NCBI GenBank assembly: GCA_964195005.1
Contig: CAXMOO010000039.1
Span: forward strand, 1-5,897
Length of the DNA stretch: 5,897 nt
From: JAUXLW01 sp964195005
Lineage (GTDB): Bacteria; Actinomycetota; Acidimicrobiia; Spongiisociales; SHLN01
Reading direction: 5' to 3'
The notes under the pieces were generated by a model. The model was not told the DNA's origin and did no database searches. It saw only the letters and a program-made list of their open reading frames with translations. The position numbers and the translations under genes were made by a program. This document shows positions 1 to 5,897 of this stretch, one piece after another; the first letter of the stretch is position 1, and each line of letters starts with the position of its first letter.

Positions 1-1794
1 GGCGTCCGCATCGAGTGTTTCCCGCTCGATGAGTGCTTCCGCCATCCGGTCCAACGCCGGTCGGTGAGCCGCCAGGATTCCGCGAGAGTCCTCGAGAGCC
101 TGGGCAAGCATCCGGCGTACCTCTCCGTCGATCTCAGCCGCGGTGCCATCGGCATAATCCTTGGGCCGGGCCAGGTCCCGGCCCAGGAAGGGCTCGTCCC
201 CTTGCTCCAACCGCACGAACCCGATTCCTTCACTCATCCCGTGGCTGACCACCATCTGGCGTGCAATCTGCGTCGCCTTCTCCAGATCGTTCGATGCGCC
301 CGTGGTCGGATCACCGAACACCAATTCCTCGGCGGCGCGCCCGCCGGAGAGCATCGCCAGCTGGTTGTAGAGCTCGCTGCGATGAAGCAGGTAGCGATCC
401 TCGGTCGGCAGCGCCTGGGTGAAGCCCAGGGCCCGGCCCCGGGGGATGATGGTGACTTTGTGGATCGGGTCGGCACACGGCAGCACCCAGCCGACAAGCG
501 CGTGCCCGGCTTCGTGATAGGCCACAGTCTCCCGCTCCTCTTCGGACAGGATTCGACTGTCGCGCTGTGGCCCGGCCATTACCTTGTCAACCGCGTCTTC
601 CAACTCGGCCGTCTCGACAACCTTCTTGTGACGGCGGGCGGCCAGCAAGGCAGCCTCGTTGAGCACGTTGGCTAGATCGGCGCCCGTAAAACCCGGGGTG
701 CGGCGAGCGAGAACCATGAGATCGACATCGTCGGCCAGGGGCTTGCCTTTGGCGTGCACCTCGAGAATCTGGGCCCGGCTCCGGAGATCGGGGCGGTCGA
801 TGAGAATCTGACGGTCGAAGCGGCCCGGTCTGAGCAGCGCCGGGTCGAGTACGTCGGGTCGGTTCGTCGCCGCCATCACGATGACTCCGGTAGATGACTC
901 GAAACCATCCATCTCCACCAGCAACTGGTTGAGGGTCTGTTCCCGTTCGTCGTTGCCGCCGCCCAACCCGGTACCCCGATGCCGGCCGGCGGCGTCGATC
1001 TCGTCGATGAAGACGATTACCGGCGCCAGTTCCTTGGCTTGCCTGAAGAGGTCTCGAACCCTGCTGGCGCCGACGCCGACAAACATCTCAACAAAATCGG
1101 ACCCGGAGATCGAAAGGAATGGCACGCCGGCTTCGCCGGCGACGGCCCGGGCGAGCAGAGTCTTGCCGGTCCCCGGGGGACCCGCTAGCAGCACGCCCTT
1201 CGGGACATGGGCCCCCATCAATTCGTACCTGGACGGGTCGGCAAGGAACTCTTTGATCTCTTTGAGGTCTTCGATCACTTCATCGAGGCCGGCGACCTCC
1301 TCGAAAGTCACCCGGGGCTGGTCGGCGGTGAAAGGGCGCGCCTTGGATTTGCCAATGGACAACAGCCCGCTGCTGCTGGATTTCATCCCCCGGAAGAGCA
1401 GAAAGCCCACGCCGAACAGCAGCAAGAGCGGCAGCAGCCCAAACAGCACAGCGAGCCCGGAGGTCCCGCTTCGTTCGATCGTGGTGGTCACGTCGGCGGC
1501 GATCAGCCGCTCGGTTAGCTCACCCTCGAATCCGTCGGTATAGGTGGCGGTGAATAGGGTTGCTCCGTCCGGGAGCACATCTGGTTCCAGGGTGCCCTGG
1601 ATCACATCGGCATCACTTCTGATCACAACATCGACGACCGCGCCCTCGCTGATGAGTGCCTCGACCCGATCGAGGCTCAGCTCGGTCCGCTCGGTTCCAC
1701 CACTGCCCACGAGACTGGCGATGGCCAACACCCCGATGGCGACTAACAGGAACGGCAGTCGCCGCAGCGGCGATCGTTTCAGATTCTTTCCCAC
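1..1794 (-). CDS. ftsH: ATP-dependent zinc metalloprotease FtsH (C-terminal end cut by window edge)
   Basis: Membrane-anchored AAA+ protease that unfolds and degrades misfolded membrane proteins and short-lived regulators; the family forms hexamers. Reading the minus strand gives 598 open codons with no frameshift. In order: short basic N-terminus, membrane helix at about residues 13-30, extracytoplasmic domain about 35-108, second membrane helix about 113-134, then the AAA+ module. This has Walker A GPPGTGKT (205-212, K211), pore loop FVG (238-240), Walker B VFIDE (261-265), sensor-1 N311 and arginine fingers R322 and R325. The protease domain has the zinc motif HEAGH (427-431) and the third zinc ligand D503 in GASNDL. 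The last residues seen, around ERETLDADA, match the end of the FtsH helical region, so probably only some tens of residues are missing. The GTG start at 1794 is chosen because GGAGGA lies 6 bases upstream and no in-frame ATG precedes it nearby. All catalytic residues are present. Confidence 0.97.
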   Translation of the reverse strand, partial: MGKNLKRSPLRRLPFLLVAIGVLAIASLVGSGGTERTELSLDRVEALISEGAVVDVVIRSDADVIQGTLEPDVLPDGATLFTATYTDGFEGELTERLIAADVTTTIERSGTSGLAVLFGLLPLLLLFGVGFLLFRGMKSSSSGLLSIGKSKARPFTADQPRVTFEEVAGLDEVIEDLKEIKEFLADPSRYELMGAHVPKGVLLAGPPGTGKTLLARAVAGEAGVPFLSISGSDFVEMFVGVGASRVRDLFRQAKELAPVIVFIDEIDAAGRHRGTGLGGGNDEREQTLNQLLVEMDGFESSTGVIVMAATNRPDVLDPALLRPGRFDRQILIDRPDLRSRAQILEVHAKGKPLADDVDLMVLARRTPGFTGADLANVLNEAALLAARRHKKVVETAELEDAVDKVMAGPQRDSRILSEEERETVAYHEAGHALVGWVLPCADPIHKVTIIPRGRALGFTQALPTEDRYLLHRSELYNQLAMLSGGRAAEELVFGDPTTGASNDLEKATQIARQMVVSHGMSEGIGFVRLEQGDEPFLGRDLARPKDYADGTAAEIDGEVRRMLAQALEDSRGILAAHRPALDRMAEALIERETLDADA

Positions 1795-1800
1795 GTTGGC

Positions 1801-1806
1801 TCCTCC
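1801..1806 (-). promoter_or_regulatory. Shine-Dalgarno site of ftsH
   Basis: On the minus strand this reads GGAGGA, followed by six bases (GCCAAC) and then GTG at 1794. It decides the start: a nearby tandem ATG pair upstream is in another frame and opens only a 10-codon reading frame. ftsH is therefore read from a leadered mRNA, unlike the leaderless-looking moeA and epimerase genes in this window. Confidence 0.8.
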
Positions 1807-1899
1807 ATCATTCCTACCTCGCGAACGAAGTCCGGGCGGCAAACAAGGTGGAATGGTCGGACACCTGACATTTGTGGCCATCTTGACTCAGCCGCGAAG

Positions 1900-1936
1900 C
1901 CTGAATCTGGTCCGAAACCCGAAGCCGGTGTTCAGG
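1900..1936. repeat. Inverted repeat, possible stem-loop, in divergent promoter region
   Basis: CCTGAA at 1900-1905 is complementary to TTCAGG at 1931-1936. Inside it CTGG (1907-1910) can pair with CCGG (1925-1928) with one G-T pair, leaving a 14-base loop. This gives about ten pairs interrupted by a small internal loop. It could be an operator-like dyad or a leader hairpin in either direction. No U-run follows on either side, so it does not look like a terminator. Function unknown; chance occurrence in GC-rich DNA is possible. Confidence 0.35.
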
Positions 1937-1970
1937 CGTCCCTGACGCCGGCGGCTCGGAAGAAGCCGGC
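1935..1970. repeat. Two further short dyads beside the 1900-1936 repeat
   Basis: GGCGTC (1935-1940) and GACGCC (1944-1949) form a perfect 6-bp stem around a 3-base loop. The self-complementary hexamer GCCGGC occurs at 1947-1952 and again at 1965-1970, so the two copies can also pair with each other. The elements overlap each other and the preceding dyad, so the structures would be mutually exclusive. GCCGGC-type words are common in GC-rich genomes, so significance is uncertain. Confidence 0.3.
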
Positions 1971-2052
1971 AATCTTGTCGATGGGAGCTCAGAAACGTAT
2001 GCCGCACCGGCATGCTTCCATCCCGGCCCGGCGCGCCCTCCTCCGGAACCGG

Positions 2053-2058
2053 TAGCGT
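2053..2058 (+). promoter_or_regulatory. Probable -10 element of a leaderless moeA transcript
   Basis: TAGCGT fits the actinobacterial -10 consensus TANNNT and ends six bases before the ATG of moeA, the distance expected if transcription starts at or next to the A of ATG. No purine-rich Shine-Dalgarno sequence lies before this ATG. No recognisable -35 hexamer is seen about 17 bases further upstream. The call rests on a short motif plus the matching arrangement before the epimerase gene. Confidence 0.4.
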
Positions 2059-2064
2059 GGCCAG

Positions 2065-3297
2065 ATGCGACCCCTGGCTGAAGCCCAACGCCACATGATC
2101 GGAGCGGTCGGCCGGCTCCCCGCTGTCGAGGTTCCCCTTGCCGAGAGTGCCGGATTGGTGCTTGCCGCTGAAGTCCACGCCCCGCATGACATTCCGCCGT
2201 TCGCCAACTCGGCGATGGACGGATACGCCGTGCTGGCCGCCGACCTGATCGAGCTACCCGCCCTCCTCGAAGTTCTTGAAGACGTCGCAGCCGGAAGCGT
2301 GCCAACCCGGGCGGTCGGCCGGGGCCAGGCAATCAAGATCATGACAGGGGCCCCGATGCCGGCGGGCGCCGACACAGTGGTACAGGTCGAGCACACCGAC
2401 GGTGGCTCAGACCGGGTCACAATCAGCATGGCCACTGAGGCGGGGACCGCCGTCAGGCCGGCCGGCAGCGACCTGGAGGCCGGCAGCCTCGTGCTAGACA
2501 CCGGCACGCGGCTTGGTCCGGCGCACCTCGCAACTCTGGCCTCTATCGGCGAGGCCCAACCCCACGTGTATCGCCGACCCCGGGTGGCTGTGTTTTCCAC
2601 GGGTGACGAGCTCCGGCCCTACGAGACTCCCCAGCTGGCACCCGGCCAGATCCGGGACACCAACCGTCTGCTGATCCAGGAGTCCCTGCGAGAATTGGGG
2701 GCCGAGGTGCTCGACCTGGGCATCATCGGTGACAACGCAGACCAGTTGCGTGCGGTGCTTGCGGACGCGGCCGAACGCGCCGACGCCGTAACCACCTCGG
2801 GCGGCGTATCTATGGGCGAGTACGACCTGGTCAAGGAGGTTCTGTCCGAACTGGGGGGAGTCGAGTTCTGGCAGGTCGCCATACAACCGGCCAAGCCTTT
2901 TGCCTTCGGCTCCATCGCCGGAACCCCGTTCTTCGGCCTTCCCGGCAATCCGGTCTCGGTATTCGTCGCCTACGAGCAGTTCCTCCGGCCGGCCTTGCTG
3001 CACATGATGGGCTCGCCGGCGCTGTTCCGGCCCCGCGTCGAGGGCATCCTCGACGAGCCGGTCGATACCAATCCCGAAAAGACTGTGTTTCTGCGGGTCA
3101 ACGTCGCCTGGCACTACGGCGACGCCCACGCCCGGCTCAGTGGGGGGCAGGGCTCCCACATGCTGTCGGCCCTTGCCTCTGCCGACGCTCTGGCGGTGGT
3201 TCCGACCGGTGTTGCCTCTATCAACGCCGGAGAGCCTGTGGTGCTGGAAATGTTTCGCTGGCCCGAGGAGCGCCGACTAGACGAGTTGGAGGCCTAA
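2065..3297 (+). CDS. moeA: Molybdopterin molybdenumtransferase MoeA
   Basis: Cytoplasmic enzyme of the last step of molybdenum cofactor synthesis: it inserts molybdate into adenylated molybdopterin, releasing AMP. The 410 residues match the family's usual length of about 400. Visible features: the N-terminal MoeA signature PPFANSAMDGYAV (44-56, with D52 at the conserved Asp position), the MTGAPMPAGADTVV segment (93-106), the MoCF-type domain beginning at VAVFSTGDEL (174-183), GQIRDTNR (194-201), the TSGGVSMGEYD loop (244-254), AKPFAFG (276-282) and GLPGNPVS (291-298), then the small C-terminal domain from about 320. The ATG start fits the family, since the first residues already match the usual N-terminal helix; there is no Shine-Dalgarno site, so a leaderless mRNA is likely. 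It diverges from ftsH and is followed after 27 bases by the helix-turn-helix gene. No other cofactor-synthesis gene lies in the window. Confidence 0.96.
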   Translation: MRPLAEAQRHMIGAVGRLPAVEVPLAESAGLVLAAEVHAPHDIPPFANSAMDGYAVLAADLIELPALLEVLEDVAAGSVPTRAVGRGQAIKIMTGAPMPAGADTVVQVEHTDGGSDRVTISMATEAGTAVRPAGSDLEAGSLVLDTGTRLGPAHLATLASIGEAQPHVYRRPRVAVFSTGDELRPYETPQLAPGQIRDTNRLLIQESLRELGAEVLDLGIIGDNADQLRAVLADAAERADAVTTSGGVSMGEYDLVKEVLSELGGVEFWQVAIQPAKPFAFGSIAGTPFFGLPGNPVSVFVAYEQFLRPALLHMMGSPALFRPRVEGILDEPVDTNPEKTVFLRVNVAWHYGDAHARLSGGQGSHMLSALASADALAVVPTGVASINAGEPVVLEMFRWPEERRLDELEA

Positions 3298-3309
3298 TCT
3301 GACGGCCAC

Positions 3310-3315
3310 GGCGGA
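3310..3315 (+). promoter_or_regulatory. Weak Shine-Dalgarno-like site before the TTG start at 3325
   Basis: GGCGGA lies nine bases upstream of the TTG at 3325. The match is partial. It matters because the moeA stop codon (3295-3297) is in the same frame and leaves only 27 bases in which the next gene can begin, with TTG the only standard start codon there. Confidence 0.4.
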
Positions 3316-3324
3316 CAGATTATT

Positions 3325-4062
3325 TTGGCTGAAACTACCTTTCCAGAATTCATCACGGCGCGACGCAGAGAGCTCGAGCTCACCCTGGGCGACGTCGCGT
3401 CCGAGGTCGGCGTGTCTCCGATCACTGTCTCCAACTGGTCGAACGGGCAGTCCGTCCCCAAGAAGGAGAACCTCGTTGCGCTGGCTGAGGTCCTCGACCT
3501 CCCGGCCGACGAATTGGCAGGCATGGCTGGAGTGGAGCTCGATCCCGAGCCAGAACCGGAGCCAGAACCCGAAATCGTCCTGGAGACTGTTGCTCCCGCA
3601 GATGACACTTCCGGCGGCGACCCGGGGGTAAATGTCGAAGTTGCCGACCCGCAGCTGGTCCCGATGGCCGACATCCCCACCATCGAGCACCCGGCTTTCG
3701 CCGGAACTGAGGAGGCAGAAACGGACGTCGAAGAGTTGGTGATGAAAGAATCGGCGGTCGAGGCGGAAGACCCGCCCAAGGTTGAAGAAGTGACCGGGGA
3801 TCCAGTATCACCCGCGCCCGAGGAGATGGCACCCGCCCCCGATAGCGTTCCTGATGTCATCCCCCGGGTAGCGGTCAGCCCGCCAACCCCCCCGCAATTG
3901 GGCCCCCTCACCTATGTCCAGGACCCCAAGCAGCTCCTGCGCTACCGCATCCGCTGGGGAATTACCACCGTGGTGCTAATCGTGATGGCGTTTGTGCTCT
4001 TCTGGGCTTTGGCCGGCCTCTTCGACGCCCTCAGCGAGGTCAAGGAGTCGGTGACGCCTTAA
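3325..4062 (+). CDS. XRE-type helix-turn-helix protein with acidic linker and C-terminal membrane helix
   Basis: Function unknown; the layout suggests a membrane-tethered DNA-binding protein. Of 245 residues, about 8-66 form an XRE/Cro-like domain: GDVASEVGV then SPITVSNWSNG is the helix-turn-helix, followed by the usual LVALAEVLDLPADEL helix. Residues about 70-200 are a low-complexity, acidic, Pro/Glu-rich linker that includes five Pro-Glu units (74-83). A hydrophobic helix follows at about 212-233. Basic residues K202, R206, R208 and R210 precede it and an acidic tail of about 12 residues follows, so the N-terminus should be cytoplasmic with a short outside tail. The plan recalls RodZ (helix-turn-helix plus membrane helix), but no extracytoplasmic RodZ domain exists. 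The TTG start is forced by an in-frame stop 27 bases upstream and retains the whole DNA-binding domain. Probably cotranscribed with moeA. Target DNA and ligand cannot be told from sequence. Confidence 0.85.
   Translation: MAETTFPEFITARRRELELTLGDVASEVGVSPITVSNWSNGQSVPKKENLVALAEVLDLPADELAGMAGVELDPEPEPEPEPEIVLETVAPADDTSGGDPGVNVEVADPQLVPMADIPTIEHPAFAGTEEAETDVEELVMKESAVEAEDPPKVEEVTGDPVSPAPEEMAPAPDSVPDVIPRVAVSPPTPPQLGPLTYVQDPKQLLRYRIRWGITTVVLIVMAFVLFWALAGLFDALSEVKESVTP
3544..3573 (+). repeat. Five tandem Pro-Glu codon pairs in the linker
   Basis: Five consecutive Pro-Glu dipeptides (residues 74-83 of the helix-turn-helix protein) are encoded by an imperfect 6-base repeat using mixed codons (CCC/CCA/CCG and GAG/GAA). 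The mixed codons suggest the peptide is kept by selection rather than being a fresh slippage product. It opens the extended acidic linker. Confidence 0.7.
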
Positions 4063-4096
4063 GAAAGGGCCCCAAGGCCGCCGGCAACCCGGGGGT

Positions 4097-4102
4097 TAGC
4101 CT
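4097..4102 (+). promoter_or_regulatory. Probable -10 element of a leaderless epimerase transcript
   Basis: TAGCCT fits TANNNT and ends seven bases before the ATG at 4110. No Shine-Dalgarno sequence precedes that ATG (the spacer is GCCCGGT). The arrangement copies that before moeA (TAGCGT, six-base gap). It would give the epimerase and oxidoreductase genes a promoter separate from moeA. No clear -35 element is visible. Confidence 0.4.
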
Positions 4103-4109
4103 GCCCGGT

Positions 4110-4889
4110 ATGGCACAGCTGACCATGGCATCGGAGACGGCCACAGCTGTCATCGATATGGAAGCAGGCTGTCGCCTCGCCTCGTTACAGGTCTACGGTC
4201 ATGAACTGCTGGTAACGGAAGGTCCCGGGCCCATCCATTGGGGGTCATACCCGATGGCGCCGTGGGCCGGGCGTCTGCGCCGGGGCCGCTTCGAATACGA
4301 AGCTGTGGCGCATGCAATGCCCGCCAACCTGGGGGCACACGCGCTCCACGGCACCGTGTTCACCCAGCTCTGGGAGCCGGAGGACCAGGGCGTCTTCGTG
4401 ACTCGATTGACCCCTCCCTGGCCTTTCCCCGGGCTGGTGCGACAACGGGTCGAGCTGCACCAGGACCGCATCTCCCTCACCCTGGAAGTCCATTCCGACG
4501 AGCCGATGCCGGCCGCCTGTGGGTGGCACCCCTGGTTTCGACGCCGGCTGGGAGGTGTCGAAGGCTCGATTGAGTTCGACGCCGGGTACATGGAGTTGCG
4601 CGACGATGCCGGCATACCTGGTGGCCGACGGGTGATCCCACCGCCCGGGCCCTGGGATGACTGCTTCGGGGATCTGTCCGGGCCGCCCGTCATCCGTTGG
4701 CCCGGAATCCTATCCCTCGAGATCGACAGCTCGTGTGACTACGTAGTCGTGTTCGACGAGCAACCGGGGGCGTTCTGTGTCGAGCCACAAACTGCCCCAC
4801 CCAACTCTTTGAATCACGCACCGCATACCGTTTATCCGGGAGAACCACTGGTGGCCACCACCTCCTGGTCCTGGAAGCAGGACGGGTAG
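4110..4889 (+). CDS. Aldose 1-epimerase family protein (GalM/YeaD-like)
   Basis: Predicted cytoplasmic mutarotase-fold enzyme that interconverts alpha and beta anomers of an aldose or sugar phosphate. The 259 residues are shorter than classical GalM (about 340) and closer to the compact YeaD-like or uncharacterised members. Family landmarks are all visible: SYPMAPWAGRL (46-56), a His in HALHG (H80), a second His in GWHPWF (H140), Asp in WDDCF (182-186), and the probable catalytic Glu E225 in CVEPQTAPPNSLN (223-235). So the active site looks intact, with the two His as acid and Glu as base by family analogy. There is no signal peptide. The ATG at 4110 gives an N-terminus that fits the first beta strands; a second ATG at 4125 is possible but also lacks a Shine-Dalgarno site. 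The next gene starts 23 bases downstream, so the two are probably one operon. The exact sugar cannot be read from sequence. Confidence 0.9.
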   Translation: MAQLTMASETATAVIDMEAGCRLASLQVYGHELLVTEGPGPIHWGSYPMAPWAGRLRRGRFEYEAVAHAMPANLGAHALHGTVFTQLWEPEDQGVFVTRLTPPWPFPGLVRQRVELHQDRISLTLEVHSDEPMPAACGWHPWFRRRLGGVEGSIEFDAGYMELRDDAGIPGGRRVIPPPGPWDDCFGDLSGPPVIRWPGILSLEIDSSCDYVVVFDEQPGAFCVEPQTAPPNSLNHAPHTVYPGEPLVATTSWSWKQDG

Positions 4890-4902
4890 GCTCGCCGTAG
4901 AG

Positions 4903-4908
4903 AGGAGG
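4903..4908 (+). promoter_or_regulatory. Strong Shine-Dalgarno site of the oxidoreductase gene
   Basis: AGGAGG, within a longer GAGGAGGAG purine run, lies four bases before the ATG at 4913. It fixes that start and sits in the 23-base gap after the epimerase stop, as expected for an internal gene of an operon read from a longer mRNA. Confidence 0.8.
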
Positions 4909-4912
4909 AGCA

Positions 4913-5896
4913 ATGACCAAAGTCCGTTGGGGGGTAATCAGCACCGCCGACATCGGGATGGAGAAGGTGACGCCGGCCATCCAGAAGGCCACCAACTGCG
5001 AAGTGGTGGCGATCGCGTCCCGCAAGATAGAACAGGCACAAGCGGCCGCGGCCCGCCTTGGCATCGCCACCGCTTACGGCAGCTACCAAGAAGTCATCGG
5101 CTCCGACGAAGTCGATGCGGTATATGTCCCCCTGCCGAATCACCTCCATGCCGAGTGGACCATGAAGGCGGCGGCCGCCGGCAAGCATGTGTTGTGTGAA
5201 AAGCCCCTGGCCATGTCGGCTGCCGAGGCAAGAGAAGTCGTCGCGGCCTGCTCGGCCGCCGGCGTCAAGCTGACGGAGGCATTCATGTACCTTCACCATC
5301 CAACCTGGGTTGAGGCCCGGCGCCTAGTCGGAGAAGGAGCAATTGGAGAACTGCGGGCTGTGCAGAGCTGGTTCAGCTATTTCAACGACGACCCCGACAA
5401 CATCCGCAACATTGCCGAATACGGGGGTGGAGCGGTGATGGACATCGGGTGCTACGGCATCAACCTGTCGCGAATGTTGTTCGATGCCGAGCCCTCCCGC
5501 GTCGAGGCCTCCGTCCACCGCGACCCTCGCTTCGGCGTGGATGTCATGACGTCGGCGCTGCTCGAGTTTCCCGGTGGTGGTCAAGCCGTCTTCACATGCT
5601 CGACTCAGGCGGAACCAGACCAGCGGGTTCACATCGCCGGGACCACCGGGCACATCGACATCGAAATCCCCTTCAACATCCCGCCCGATCGGGAGACTCG
5701 AATCTTCGTCACCTCCGCCGGCGACCCCCCGGTGGCCCCCGCCACCAGGGAGGTGACGTTTCCGATCGCCGACGCCTACACCATCCAGGCCGAGCTGTTC
5801 GCCCAGGCGATCCTCGACGACACCGACGTGGCGGTTCCCGTCGAGGATGCCATCGCCAACATGGAAGTCATCGACGCAATCCTGGCCACCCCCTGA
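4913..5896 (+). CDS. Gfo/Idh/MocA family NAD(P)-dependent oxidoreductase
   Basis: Predicted cytoplasmic dehydrogenase acting on a sugar, cyclitol or similar polyol with NAD(P). The 327 residues are typical for the family and the gene is complete. The N-terminal Rossmann domain spans about 1-125, with the dinucleotide loop GVISTADIG (7-15) in place of the textbook GxGxxG; A35-SRK around 35-38 is where the cofactor ribose is usually held. The conserved EKP triplet is at 96-98 (K97), ending the Rossmann core. The C-terminal sheet domain carries GGAVMDIGCYGIN (172-184), with D177 and Y181 at the positions of the catalytic pair in the glucose-fructose oxidoreductase branch. That resembles xylose dehydrogenase, glucose-fructose oxidoreductase and dihydrodiol dehydrogenase relatives more than inositol dehydrogenases, which usually have His there. 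There is no Tat or Sec signal. Partnered with the epimerase gene upstream. Substrate unresolved. Confidence 0.93.
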   Translation: MTKVRWGVISTADIGMEKVTPAIQKATNCEVVAIASRKIEQAQAAAARLGIATAYGSYQEVIGSDEVDAVYVPLPNHLHAEWTMKAAAAGKHVLCEKPLAMSAAEAREVVAACSAAGVKLTEAFMYLHHPTWVEARRLVGEGAIGELRAVQSWFSYFNDDPDNIRNIAEYGGGAVMDIGCYGINLSRMLFDAEPSRVEASVHRDPRFGVDVMTSALLEFPGGGQAVFTCSTQAEPDQRVHIAGTTGHIDIEIPFNIPPDRETRIFVTSAGDPPVAPATREVTFPIADAYTIQAELFAQAILDDTDVAVPVEDAIANMEVIDAILATP

Positions 5897-5897
5897 G

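Larger units (their letters stand above)
1795..2064. other. Divergent intergenic region between ftsH and moeA
   Basis: These 270 bases separate two genes transcribed away from each other, so they should carry promoters for both. No convincing gene or RNA gene is seen. The right end has a TANNNT hexamer directly before moeA, and the left end has the ftsH ribosome binding site. I could not find a convincing -35/-10 pair for ftsH. The centre (about 1900-1970) is rich in inverted repeats, listed separately. Confidence 0.7.

Noticed and set aside
1883..1911. TTGACT at 1883-1888 as a -35 element for a plus-strand promoter toward moeA
   Set aside because: The hexamer is good, but 16-18 bases downstream there is no acceptable -10 (about TCTGGT). 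The TANNNT directly before moeA is a better candidate.
64..1945. Several long plus-strand open frames across this stretch
   Set aside because: They lie opposite the minus-strand ftsH, whose full set of AAA+ and zinc-protease motifs reads without interruption. The plus-strand translations show no family motifs and are typical antisense open frames of GC-rich coding DNA.
1795..2064. tRNA, riboswitch or small protein gene in the intergenic region
   Set aside because: No cloverleaf, no recognised riboswitch core and no open frame with both a ribosome binding site and a plausible protein were found. A 10-codon ATG frame overlapping the ftsH start is too short to support.
1989..3159. Minus-strand open frames of 100-220 codons opposite moeA
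   Set aside because: MoeA motifs are continuous on the plus strand, and the antisense translations are Arg/Gly/Pro-rich without recognisable domains.
3294..3911. Minus-strand Ser/Gly-rich open frame with a Gly-Ser repeat
   Set aside because: It is the antisense image of the Pro-Glu repeat and acidic linker of the helix-turn-helix gene, which has a recognisable DNA-binding domain and membrane helix on the plus strand.
4063..4109. Terminator between the helix-turn-helix gene and the epimerase gene
   Set aside because: The AACCC/GGGTT complement around 4086-4097 leaves only about a 2-base loop and no T-run follows. GC-rich self-complementary words here do not form a convincing terminator stem.

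Overview
The window is a GC-rich bacterial chromosome segment with tightly packed, ordinary-looking genes. Three things suggest a high-GC actinobacterium: the strong G/C bias at third codon positions, GTG and TTG starts, and two genes that lack a Shine-Dalgarno site but have a TANNNT hexamer 6-7 bases before ATG. An uncultured Acidimicrobiia-like lineage is possible, but the taxonomy is an inference and no marker gene here fixes it.

Layout. Bases 1-1794 (minus strand) hold nearly all of ftsH, the membrane-bound AAA+ zinc protease; only its C-terminal tail lies beyond the left edge. A 270-bp divergent intergenic region (1795-2064) with several inverted repeats follows. Everything to its right is on the plus strand: moeA (2065-3297, molybdopterin molybdotransferase), a gene for an XRE-type helix-turn-helix protein with a long acidic Pro/Glu-rich linker and a C-terminal membrane helix (3325-4062), an aldose 1-epimerase-family gene (4110-4889), and a Gfo/Idh/MocA-family sugar-type oxidoreductase (4913-5896) that ends one base before the window does.

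How the genes may work together. moeA and the helix-turn-helix gene are 27 bp apart and could share a transcript. The epimerase and oxidoreductase genes are 23 bp apart, and the second has a strong ribosome binding site. They form a plausible sugar-handling pair: anomer interconversion next to an NAD(P)-dependent oxidation or reduction at a sugar carbon. The epimerase seems to have its own leaderless promoter, so the plus-strand genes may be two transcription units. FtsH is divergent and is probably only a housekeeping neighbour.

I found no mobile element, CRISPR array, RNA gene or clearly new multi-gene system. The least familiar item is the membrane-tethered helix-turn-helix protein.
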